Below are positions 31,795 through 42,070 of a stretch of DNA of 64,000 nt, in pieces. Position 1 is the stretch's first letter. Each line of letters opens with the position of its first letter. Source of the DNA: Gari tellinella (lineage: Eukaryota; Mollusca; Bivalvia; Cardiida; Psammobiidae); the NCBI GenBank assembly GCA_922989275.2, contig OV277862.1, positions 19,945,543 through 20,009,542 of the forward strand, written 5' to 3'. The notes under the pieces were generated by a model. That model saw only the letters and a program-made list of their open reading frames with translations. It was not told where the DNA came from and searched no databases. A program made the position numbers and the translations under genes.

Positions 31795-31966
31795 CCCTAA
31801 AGGCGCATTCTGCTTTACTTTCAGCCTGCTTTAAGCTACCATCTTCTAGAATTTAGAAAACATTTCTATGATACATATTCATAACTGTTTATACTGAAAT
31901 TATTTTCTTCAGTGGAGGAATAAATTAAAGGAGTAAAAAGGTGTATTTATGGGGTAATGGAATAAA
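31795..31966 (+). mobile_element. TTAA MITE, right half (split by 9.6-kb insertion)
   Basis: Resumes the palindrome arm (CGCATTCTGCTTTACTTTC) and ends TTTATGGGGTAATGGAATAA, a mutated version of the family's terminal ATGGGGTAATGGGTTAA. Confidence 0.75.
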
Positions 31967-32037
31967 CAACTGCTGTCTGCTTTTATGTCTCTAATTCAAA
32001 TTTTAGGTAAATTGACAAAGGTAATATTATATTGAAT

Positions 32038-32106
32038 GTCAAACAGTTTGGATCCTTATCAAGTGTTGTGTTGCGTTAAGTCTGATCAGGATCTAAACTG
32101 CTTGCA
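32038..32106. repeat. Snap-back palindrome (GATCAGACGCC family, diverged)
   Basis: AAACAGTTTGGATCC and GGATCTAAACTGCTTGC form the outer arms with TTATCAAG / CTGATCAG inside. Confidence 0.6.
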
Positions 32107-32586
32107 AATATACATTGTACTCGTGGTAAGGCAGTGAAGTATTTAAAAATCCATTTGTTTCAACCAAACATAATGTTCTGACTACTCATTAAAATCACCC
32201 TTAAGTATTCAAACACCTAATATCTATGTTGCGACTCTATATTGTCTGTAGAAACTGCACTATGAGTGAAGATGATCAGACATTAAAGTGAATTGTTTCC
32301 TTGGCATCTAATAAGGGTCAAAACCATTTGCAAATACAACAACATTCAGGGTAAGACAATGAAGTTATAAAACTATTACTTTTATCTGCATACTCATAAA
32401 ATAAAACTACAGTCATACTTTCATATTTAGCGCTTTTATCAAAACTATCCATATTTCAAAGTTAAAACTTGGCCAAGTCACATTTTAACTTTGAAATAAT
32501 GATATGATTTGACTTAAGCGAGGTAAAGAAATTTGGAAGAAATCAAGCAAATTGAGTTTGAGATATTGAAGTTTGAGTGTACTTAC

Positions 32587-32819
32587 ATTTCCAAATGTTG
32601 ATTGTTTAGTTCTGTTCCATATTGATTCAGCTGTTCCTCTACGACTGACACAAGCTCCTCTATATGGTCCTCTATCCTGATGCCTGGGATAACCACAGTG
32701 GGTGGGGATGTAATCAATGACTCGAGGAACTCTTGCATTAGCTCAGACTCCTTTTCATAGAGTGTGAAGTTGACATGTAAGTCCTTGTTTGTTATGTTTG
32801 GGGACGTGACATGTTCCAG
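32587..32819 (-). CDS. Exon of an unrecognised minus-strand gene
   Basis: A 233-nt exon encoding 77 residues plus 2 nt: LEHVTSPNITNKDLHVNFTL, YEKESELMQEFLESLITSPP, TVVIPGIRIEDHIEELVSVV and EEQLNQYGTELNNQHLE. Acceptor AATTTTCAG, donor AAAT/GTAAGT. The trailing AT joins the leading A of the exon at 21980 to make Ile. Codon composition is balanced and unlike the A/T-rich surroundings. NIT and NFT could be N-glycosylation sites if extracellular. The family is not recognised. Confidence 0.7.
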
Positions 32820-32967
32820 CTGAAAATTGAACATAAAGTTAATGGTCATTAGGATATGCTAAACTCATTTTCCACCAAAACTTCAACGGTCAATTCCAGT
32901 TTCCAATTAAGTCTTGTTCATGTCTGACTACTCATTTAAAGTATACATGTATTGCAAAATTACAAAC

Positions 32968-33045
32968 ACTGCAAACTCTGATCAGAGGGCTCCTGTGGGA
33001 GCTCTCTGATCAGTCTTCACTGTATGCACTGGACAAGTGAACTCT
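32968..33045. repeat. Snap-back palindrome (GATCAGAGGGCTCC subtype)
   Basis: CTCTGATCAGAGGGCTCCTG and CAGTCTTCACTGTATGC are parts of a palindrome centred at CTCCTGTGGGAGC; the same subtype occurs at 41632-41705 and, diverged, at 51983-52045. Confidence 0.7.
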
Positions 33046-33133
33046 TCACAGTCATACTGTTTGTAAATGATGCATGTAATCATTAGGGTTAATGAGATAT
33101 TACTTTGCACCAAAAAAACGCAGAGCATTTGAT

Positions 33134-33358
33134 TAACCCATTACTCTTAAAATACATAATTTCATGCATGTAATGTATTCCTTCATTGAAGAAGATAGTT
33201 TCAATTTATACGGTCATGAATATGTACCAAAAAAGCTATATTCTATATCCTAGTAAATGGTAGCTCAATGCAGGCTTAAACTAAAGCAGAGTGTGCCTTA
33301 AGGCAAATTCAGCTTTACTTTCAAACTGCTTTCAATGGTCATCTGTTTTTGACCCCCT
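33134..33358 (-). mobile_element. TTAA-type palindromic MITE
   Basis: Starts TTAACCCATTACTCTTAAAA, has GAAGAAGATAGTTTCAATTT and GTCATGAATATGTACC as in other reverse-oriented copies, and the palindromic core at 33255-33345. The right end is degenerate. Confidence 0.65.
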
Positions 33359-33375
33359 AGTCAAATATGTGCTAA

Positions 33376-33965
33376 CCCCCCCCCCCCCCCCCCTTTCCCT
33401 TGTCATTACCCAACCATCAAACCTTAAAGTCACTTGATCTACACATCAACTTTAATTCTTTTCAATTAGTTGTTTAGTTTTAGTGATGTTCTCATTCCTA
33501 TCCTGAGGTTGCTATGCAATGTATACTATTTCAGTTGGAGAGGGGAGTCTAAATTTGATGGCGTTAAAATTTGAACCCCTCCCCCTTTCCCTTGTCAACA
33601 CCCAACCATCAAACCTTAGTCATTTGATCTATACATCAACTTGTATTCTTTTCAATTAGTTGTTTAGTTTTAGTGATGTTTTTACTCCATATGCCTTGCA
33701 AATTATTTCAGTTGGAGAGGGGGTGGTCCAAATTTGATGGTGTTAAAATTGGACCCCCCCCCCCCCCCCTCCCTCGTCAACACCCAACCATCAAACCTAA
33801 AGTCATTTGATCTACATATCAACTTTAATTCTTTTCTATTAGTTGTTTAGTTTTAGTGATGTTCTAACTCCTATCCTGAGGATACTATGCGCTGTAAATT
33901 ATTTCAGTTGGAGAGGGGGGGTCCAAATTTGATAGCGTAAATTTGACCCAGGGGTCCATATTTGA
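33376..33965. repeat. Tandem array of about 185 bp with C and G runs
   Basis: Three units carry CACCCAACCATCAAACCT, TTGTTTAGTTTTAGTGATG and TTTCAGTTGGAGAGGGG. Each has a C run (18, interrupted, 17) before it and a G-rich block after. Confidence 0.85.
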
Positions 33966-35124
33966 TATCAAAATTGGACCCGGGGATCTAATTTTAACGG
34001 GGTCCAATTTTGATATGACATTGGTAGTGTATAAAATTTAAATGCCTAACAGTGCCTCTATCTACCAGTACTAATCCACATATTTAGTGCAACGAGTAAA
34101 TAGTCATCTTCTTTACAGATGACAGTATAAAGCAATATGAAAGACAAGAGCCGCATGCGGCCCTAAATCGCTCACCTGAGGACTATTGTCACATGTGTTA
34201 TATATTACTCAATGCAAAATGAAGTTTGTCATTGCATGTACAAATGTATGTGGACTGTTGCATGAAGAAGTAATTCGGAATCTGTTTGTCATTAATTTAT
34301 TACTATTTGAGCAAAAGGGGAAAATATGGCAATGATATAAATAATGCTAATAAAGGGTCACTTAAAACAATATTCTTTCAAAATATTATTGAATTCTGAC
34401 AATGGTTTCAGAGAAGCAATTGTTTTTAAAATAATTCCATTATAAGTCTATGTAAAGCTGATAAGCCCCGGGACAGGGCCATTTTTGACCATGGGGACAT
34501 GATTTGAACAATTTTTGTAGAGGACCATAAGGCAAAGCTAAGATGCAAAATATAAAAGGTCTGGGCCTTACCGTTTCAGAGAAGAAGATTTTTAAAGGTT
34601 TCCCTATATAAGTCAATGTAAAATTGATAAGCCCCAGGGCAGGTCCATTTTTGACACAGGGGTCATGATTTGAACAATTTTGGTAGAGGACCATAAGGCA
34701 AAGCTAGATGCCAAATATAAAAGGGCTGGGCCTTACGGTTTCAGAGAAGAAGATTTTTAAAGGTTTTCCTATATAAGTCTATGTAAAATTGATAAGCCCC
34801 AGGGCGGGTCCATTTTTGACACAGGGGTCATGATTTGATCAATTTTGGTGGAGGACCATAAGGCAAAGCTAGATACCAAATATAAATGGTCTGGGCCTTA
34901 TGGTTTCAGAGAAGAAGATATTTAAAGGTTTTCCTATATAAGTCTATGCAAAACTGATAAGGCCCATGGCAGGGCCATTTTTAACCCTGTAGGCCGTGAG
35001 CCGGAGGGGTTGGTTGGTACCAATCGGGTGAATAAGGTTCACTATGATTTTCGGAAAGATCAATGTGTGACTAGTTAAGAAATGTATGATAGCAGTAAAA
35101 TCATGGCAGCTTTGTTGACTTTTT

Positions 35125-35820
35125 AGGCATTTTTGTTACCCCACCCACCAAGTTTAACATTGCAAAAGGACCATCATTATCACAATCATACTTTTGGTAA
35201 TGCATGAATTTTTATTGAAGCATCATATTGAAAATGTATTGAAAAATGCCACTTGACATTATTGGAATTGTTTAAGTAATTTACTTTGGCAAAAAGGCAT
35301 ATTTGTTACCCCACCCACCAAGTTTAACATTGTAAAAGGACCATCATTATAACAATCATACTTTTGGTAATGCATGCATTTTTATTGAAGTATCATATTG
35401 AAAATGTTTCGAAACATGTCATTAGACATTATTGGAATTGTTGAAGTAATTTACTCTAGCAAAAAAATAAATATTTGTTACCCCACCCAACAAGTTTAAT
35501 ATTGTGAAAGGACCATCATAATCACAATCATACTCTTGGTAGCGCATGCATTTTTATTGAAGCATCATTATAAAAATGTATTGTAACATGCAATTAGACA
35601 TCATTGGAATTGTTGAAGTAATTCACTCTAGCAAAAAAGGCATTTTTGTTACCCCACCCACCAAGTTTAACATTGTAAAAGGACCATCATTATCACACTC
35701 ATACATTTGGTCATGCATACGTTTTTTTGAAGCATCACATTAAAAAAGTATTGTAACGTGCCATTAGGCATTATTGGAATTGTTTAAGTAATTTACTTAA
35801 GCGAAAACAATAAATTACGT
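35125..35820. repeat. 171-bp array in the left end of the Academ-like element
   Basis: GTTACCCCACCCACCAAGTT recurs at 35135, 35305, 35477 and 35648. One inverted copy lies in the right end at about 39662-39835, so the unit belongs to the terminal inverted repeat and was amplified on one side only. Confidence 0.88.
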
Positions 35821-36408
35821 CATCCTTTTCATAACGAAAAATCCCTGTTTTGGCTCCTGGAATCTATTGATGCAGGTGGCATAATTAAAGTAATCGCCCT
35901 GTTCGTTCGTACGAAGTCAACCATATCTTAACATTTTATCTAGCATGAAAACAGCTCACTAGAATGATTTTACAGCCTTGAACCATTCCCAGCTATGTTT
36001 GAGCTATTTCTTGGTAAAATAGATTTTACCGTTTCTCCAGAGTTATTACTTCTTTCTGGAATGATTTGATCATTGCATACTGAATACATTGAACCTTTCG
36101 AAATCCAGGAATATCACCAAAGCTGCTAAGGGTGCCTCCGGGGTTCACTTAAAGCAGTAATGTTCTAAGACATTGTTACTCTCTTCTTATGCTAAGGCTA
36201 ATATTGTACAAATCCTTGAGTCTGCAATTTTCAAATATACCTACTAGCACATAACAGATGAAAAACATATATTTCGGGTCAAAGGATTTAAGTTTAAAGG
36301 CAATCTATTGGCGTTAACTTACAAACCATTGACAACAGTGTCTAAACATCTAGTCGGCATTGACGAATAATCAATGCATTACAACCACTGACGTGTAGGT
36401 TGTAATTC

Positions 36409-38307
36409 TTATGTAAGAATACCAATTCTCACATCTCCTTCACTCTCAATGTTTTCAGCCCCTTCCAGTGGATGTTCTTCATCATCTGATTCTGTACTAG
36501 TTGCCTGATTATCACAGTTAGGGAGTTTGCACATGTTCGTACTATTCAAACCATAAGAAATGCATACACATTTAGGCAAAGTACATTTACTAGTACAGCT
36601 CCCCGCTAGTAGGTCAAGCATCTACGTCGGATCTGTTTTCTATCCAGCAAGTCGTCTAATAGCTGATCAATCTCACCCTCTTTCACAACTTTCCATCCTC
36701 TTCCTACACGACTTGGAATATCATCGACTCCAAATAGTAGCCTTGAGGTTAGCTCTTAAAGTGTGCTTATCTAAAACAGTCCAGACATTCCTATCTTGTT
36801 GTATTGTTGTGGGTTAATTGTCATACGGAATTGTTTCTCTTTGTTAGAACGTGATTACCCCCTCTTCTAAGAACTAAAATTAAGGAAGACGGGTAGTTGG
36901 TTTTGATCTTATTTGCTGTTTTGCAAAGGACGAAATTAGTCAAAATCATCTGCGCGAAGTCATCGTCATCATCGCGTCTCATCATTTCCCCATCATTCAC
37001 TGGCGCTTTATGACCCATTTTGTGGCGCAGTGCCGTAAACCAAAATAATTTATCCATCCATCCAGGCATGAGTTGTAGCTGGTGGCACTCTATCTTACCC
37101 TATGTGGTACATAATTAATAAGCCGTACCGCTGATCATTCACTTATGCTGATGATGCTTACAGGGCATAGAGCTGACGTTTATATCTCAAGTCTGTATAT
37201 CAAAGCAGGAGGGGTACCCCTTTCCTATTAAAATTCTAGGAACATTTTTTAGCTTCAGCATTACCATTCATCAATTTCAGTGCGCGTATTTTATTCTTAC
37301 CAGCAAATGCGCTGACCGTGTCACAACATGTTAAACCATACATTCAATTCAGTGACTTGCAAACATCAGTGTCAATTGCGTCCTCAATTTTCAGGATATC
37401 ATATATAACTTGTGCGTGTCTTTGTCCAGCATTTCTTAAATACGTTCATTTGCTTCTTCTTGGCTGCTTCAAAGACCCTGTACCTCCTCGCACCCATTGT
37501 TTTTTTATTTTGAAGCATTTGATTTCAACGTAAGGTGCGATATTTCCCTCTGTAACCTAGGGGCCTCCGTGGCCTAGTGGTATAGTCACTGTGACTTACA
37601 TCACTAAGCTCCCCACCGCTGTGAGTTCGAATCCCAGTAGGGTCGTTCGGATTTCTCATGTTGGGAAGCCTTCCAGCTGGCTTACGGAAGGTCGATGGTT
37701 CTACCCAGTTGTCGATTTGTGCCTGAAACAGTGCATAAAGGACTTCTGGGGTCTTCCTCCACCTATACTTAGCTGGATGTCACGATATGACTGAAATACG
37801 GTTGAAAGCGACGTAAATTAAAAATTCAAATCAAATCCTCTGTAACCTTTGACTGTGCTCAGTTTTCATCCATTGATGCACCAGGAATGCTATAAGAATA
37901 TTATTATTGACCGTATTGCTAAAGAAGCGTCTCCCCTGTATACATCTATTCTATCACTGTCACTGCCGCCTCGAGTATCATCGATAGAATAGTGCTTGCG
38001 CAGCCACAAAAATGCATTGGTATCTTTTGACTCTCTATACGAGGTTCATTCCGTCAATCACAGAGACAGTTTTTTTCGGGACACCTTCAGCTAAGCCAAG
38101 CGTTTTCTGTTAGCTCAATGCAAATGCAGCATTGTTGGATTTCTTAGCAAACCATTTGATGTTGAGAAAGACTATTGCCAAAGAGCAATAAGTAAAATAA
38201 TGAAATTTATCCGGAGATTGCGTGTGTGTGCCATAACTATGATGGGACCGAACAAAAGCATTATCAGCTATAAGAACTGCCAGTCTTCCACTGGATTTCA
38301 CTTTCAT
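36409..38307 (-). pseudogene. Degraded XPG/FEN1-like nuclease protein of the Academ-like element
   Basis: On the minus strand, in order: GLAEGVPKKTVSVIDGMNLV (about 38045-38105), then DAIDTDVCKSL and CCDTVSAFAGKNKIRALKLM (about 37250-37400), then EIDQLLDDLLDRKQIRRRC and a Cys-rich tail CTSKCTLPKCVC...MCKLPNCDN (about 36490-36640). The GCDTVSAFAGKGK-type motif marks a protein family common in invertebrate transposons; I read it as the helix-hairpin part of an XPG-like nuclease. Stops, frameshifts and the SINE at 37559-37836 show it is dead. Confidence 0.65.
37559..37836 (+). mobile_element. tRNA-derived SINE, full length
   Basis: Starts GGCCTCCGTGGCCTAGTGG with a box A and has a box B in GAGTTCGAATCCC, a tRNA-unrelated body, and a tail AAATTCAAATCAAAT. 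CCTCTGTAACCT flanks it on both sides (37547-37558 and 37837-37848), a 12-bp target duplication. A short open frame across the body is not a gene. Confidence 0.9.
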
Positions 38308-38699
38308 GCTGCTTGAGGTCTAAACTTTGTTGCTCTTCATTCCATCATGGTTGTTCTCCTTTAAATTGTGCATACGAGCATTGACCAATAGCATCATTTA
38401 CCAATCGCATGCGCACTCAGAATGTCTTTTGCGATGCCTCAAGGTACTGCATTAACGGTGGATATGCTAATCAGATCTTGATTTATTTCAAATGGGTTGA
38501 ACCAGCCTCTTATAAGATATGTTACTTTAGTAACGTTTTCCTCGTATATCTGCATTTGTGACCTTTTCAGCTGTGTGTGAGAGTTCTCGTGTTTCGTATC
38601 TTCAAGAATGTCTCTTAATTGGCTGATAGATGCACTGTTATATAGTAACGCTTGGTGGCACCAATGTTCAAGCGGAAGTGTATGGTCCCAATGCGAGTT

Positions 38700-39540
38700 T
38701 GTGTGTCCTCATTGACAGTGATCTCTGTGGTATTATCAAGGTAAACACAAGGTTGGGTGATATGGATAGATTATGAATGGTACAAGGCGCCAACTGTATA
38801 TGTATCCAAGTATTTGATTAAGCGGTGCTAGACGAAAAGATAAAATCTATTTAACCTTGACATAGCACATAAAACATATTCTTAGTCCACAATAAGGTCA
38901 AGGTCAATGCCAAATTAAGTTTTGTTGATACTCGTTGATTGGGAATTATCGAATGTAACAATTGTGCAAGTCTCAAAGCATTCTAATAAAAGTTGTTAAT
39001 GCTAGATGAAACGGTAAAATCTAGTTAACCAATAAACATCCCTTATAACAAGTCCGAATTCAGTCACGGTCAAGGTCAAAATGGAGGTTGGGTGATATGG
39101 GTGAACTGAGAATGATTCTAAGCCATAACTGTGAAAGTTTCATAGCATTCTAGTAAGCGGTAATAATGCTAGACGATGCGGTAAAATCTAGTTAACCAAT
39201 AAAACAGCCCTTATAACATATTTTAGTTCCAAATTCGGTGATGGTCAAGGTCAAAACTGAGGTAAGGTGATATGGGTGAATTGGCAATGATCAAAAGCAG
39301 CAAGTATCAAATCATTCTTATATGCGGTATTGATGCTAGACGAAACAGTAAAATCTAGTTAACCAATAAACAACCCTAATAACATATTCGTAGACAAAAT
39401 TCGGTCAAGGTCAATGTCAAACTGAGGTTGGATGATATGGTTGTATTGGGAATTACCCTAACCAACAACTGTTTAAGTACCAAAGCATTTTATTACACGG
39501 TGTTATTGCTACAGGAATCGGTAAAATCTGTTTAACTCGT
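38700..39540. repeat. Tandem array of 167-173 bp units
   Basis: CGGTAAAATCTAGTTAACC recurs at about 38838, 39012, 39179, 39346 and 39519, each preceded by AGGTCAAGGTCAA. Two units of the same family form the core of the element at 13908-14347. It lies in the right part of the Academ-like element. Confidence 0.85.
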
Positions 39541-40864
39541 ACGCACCGCCAGTAGGATCACCATATGCCATCCACATCAAAAGACATTTGTCTAAAGGCA
39601 TAAAAAGGTGATTTTTTCGTTTAAAAAGGTGATAAAAATTTGGTTTTAACCAAAATTAAAACCTTTAATAATGTTAATAACATTTAATGGCATGTTGCAA
39701 TACCCGTTTTGATATTAGGCACCAATAAAAATGCATGCAGTACAAAAAGTATGATTGTGATAACAATGATCCTTTTACAACGTTAACTCGGTGGGTGGGG
39801 TAACAAACATGCCTCAAAAGCCAACAAAGCTGCCATGAATTTACTGCTATCATACATTTCCCAAAAGCAGAGGGTTTGGGCTTCCTGAAAATCATAGTGA
39901 ACCTTATTCACCAGAATGGTACCCGTACCTCAAATTTCAGGTGCCTGGCTCACGGCCTACTGGGGTCATGCTTTGAATAATTTTTGTAGAAGACCACAAA
40001 GCAAAGCTAGATGCCAAATATAAAAGGTCTGGGCCTTACGGTCTCAGAGAAGAAGATTTTTAAAGGTTTTAAGAACTGATGATGTAAGTACGGAAATTGA
40101 CCGCACCCTCTGGCGGCCATGTTTTTTGACGGATCAAAATTCTTTGAACAATTTTGAAAGTATATTAATTGAGAAACATTTTGGTGAAAACCAAATTGAA
40201 ATCGGACCAGTCGTTCTTGAGGAGAAGATTTTTTAAGATATTGTGTATGGTTGCTATGGCAACAAGACTGATGGCCCCACCCACTTTTTTTAACAATTTT
40301 TAAAGCTCACAAGTACAGTATGTATTTGACCAAGTTTGGTTAAAATTGGGCCATTGGTTTCAGAGAAGAAGTTGTTTGAAACAAATTGTGAACGGACGAC
40401 ACCAACACCGACGTACGACGGACGGCGATCGATCACAATAGCTCACCTTGAGCACTTTGTGCATAGGTGAGCTAAAAAGCAGAAAGCTTCTTCTGGAGCC
40501 TTCTGCCTTAATTTCATTTTACGTTAACTTGAGCAGCATCTTTCTCTAACCACAGTTGTTGACAGGGGATTAAAACTTTTGGCATTGGAGAATAGCGATA
40601 AAGCTGAATAGGATACACAGAAGTTGATATTCAGCACTGCAAGGGTTTATGGCTCGGCCGCTTCCAAGAAAACCCACCGATAAAAGTATAATAAAGACTT
40701 CTTATTTCATTTGATAAACTAAGGCCATGTAAAATATATAGCTTGAACATGTGGTGTACATTTAGGGTTCAGTTATCACCAGGGATCCAGAGAAAGTGAG
40801 TTAACCACTTCTTTTCAATGTTTTCTCCTTTATGCCTCCACCAAACCCTATGATGTGACACTTA

Positions 40865-41054
40865 CAGGGCTGCCATTTCTCCGGATTATCCAAAAATCTT
40901 CAGATTTCTAACCTTGTAGATGGTTGCTTAACGCAGATTGAAAGTAAAGTAGAATGCGCCTTAAGCTGCATTCTGATTTACTTTCAATCGCGCTTGAAAA
41001 ACAGAAAAATTGCATATCTTAGGATTTCTCGTGATCAACTTATGGCAGCCCTTG
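40865..41054. mobile_element. Short hAT-like element with palindromic core
   Basis: CAGGGCTGCCATTTCTCCGG at the left and, read inward from the right, CAAGGGCTGCCATAAGTTGA. The centre is a palindromic MITE core (AGTAAAGTAGAATGCGCC). It is the shortest member of the group that includes 73-974 and 20367-21284. Confidence 0.65.
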
Positions 41055-41289
41055 ACTTAACTCATTAGAATCATTACCATGCGACTATTCTGAGTTGTCA
41101 CATCACAGGGTTTGGTGGAGGACTAAAGATTTTTTTGTTGAAATTATTATACTCACCATATCTACAGCCCTGAATTACCCCTATTGCAGTGCTCCCAGAT
41201 AAGCTACAGTAATTTAAACTGAAACTTTCAAACATTTTCTTCTTGGTCTCCATCAACCCTAATTATCAACACAATAGATTATGAGATTC

Positions 41290-41486
41290 ACCTTTTTATG
41301 CCTTGCATTAATTCCTCCAATTAAGAAAACAGTATCACTTTATATAATCATGGATATGCACCACAAGAAAAATGTCCTATGTTGTAGCAGATGGTAATTT
41401 AAAGCAGGTTGAAAGTAAATAAGAATACTTCTTAAGTGGTCACTTATCTTCAAGACTAGAAACAGGCTTTTGGGGAAAAGGGTTAA
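41290..41486 (-). mobile_element. TTAA-type MITE with deleted palindrome arm
   Basis: TATGCCTTGCATTAATTCC, GCAGGTTGAAAGTAAATAAG and the end GGGGAAAAGGGTTAA match the family; most of one arm of the palindrome is missing. Confidence 0.55.
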
Positions 41487-41631
41487 AAATACCCCATGTT
41501 CTGCTTGGCTTGAATGATTTGTGTGTAATCAGTACATTTCAGGAGTATAGCCTACTTTAACCCTTTGAACCCTAGTCCCATATATAGGCGTCCTTTGCAA
41601 AAAGTGAACATGTGAATAGTACACTTGTCCT

Positions 41632-41705
41632 ATGCAAACAGTGAAGACCCAGATCAGAGGACTCCGAGAGGAGCCCTCTGATCAGGGTCTTTACTGTTTG
41701 TCATG
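41632..41705. repeat. Snap-back palindrome (GATCAGAGGACTCC subtype)
   Basis: GAAGACCCAGATCAGAGGAC and CCCTCTGATCAGGGTCTTTA pair around TCCGAGAGGAG; outer AAACAGT / ACTGTTT. Confidence 0.8.
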
Positions 41706-42070
41706 ATGTCAAACATTGACAAAAACAGCCATTGAAAGTCCGAATTGGACTAAACTAAAATGGAAACTGAAATTGTCCATTTGAGGTTTCAGGGAGGACA
41801 GAGTTAAGCAACCATCTGTCTTAAATACTGAAAACAAACTAGTGGGGAATGGATTAAAGTTCCTATATTGTGTGTGCTCATTAGAATGATCTCTTCAATA
41901 GTATTTACATTGTATTAGTCTTAAGGTCATTAACTTTATCATATCATTATATATAGATATAAAGCCTGCATTTATTATGTCTTGTTGATTCCACATTCCA
42001 TATACAAAGCAATTCGCAAATATAACTGAATATCTTGACTTTGCTAAAGGGGAAAAACTCAAGACTGAAT

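Larger units (their letters stand above)
34990..39959 (-). mobile_element. 5.0-kb Academ-like DNA transposon
   Basis: Ends TAGGCCGTGAGCC and GGCTCACGGCCTA, flanked by CTG (34987-34989, 39960-39962); removal restores the host repeat exactly, giving a 3-bp duplication. The inverted repeats extend over roughly 300 bp with gaps, sharing AATAAGGTTCACTATGATTT and ATCATGGCAGCTTTGTTG-like blocks and the GTTACCCCACCCACC unit. Minus-strand coding remnants carry XPG-nuclease-like and Cys-rich motifs. Academ transposons are described with XPG nuclease and Cys-rich domains and 3-4 bp duplications (recalled). Confidence 0.65.
34146..40475 (+). mobile_element. Helentron-like element copy C6, split by an Academ-like transposon
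   Basis: Starts CAAGAGCCGCATGCGGC then TCGCTCACCTGAGG, and ends AGCTCACCTTGAGCACTTTG, TGCATAGGTGAGCTAAA. The units here (about 165 bp; GATAAGCCCC, AAGGCAAAGCTAGATGCC) are distinct from C1. The transposon at 34990-39959 interrupts a unit, leaving CTG on both sides. Confidence 0.72.

Noticed and set aside
36560..36817. Plus-strand 85-residue frame
   Set aside because: It is antisense to the better supported Cys-rich tail and nuclease remnant on the minus strand.
41157..41203. A 47-nt candidate exon on the minus strand (CTGTAG acceptor, ATATG/GTGAGT donor)
   Set aside because: Splice sites look good, but the open frame does not match the phases of the 46638 or 32819 exons and the peptide is too short to judge.
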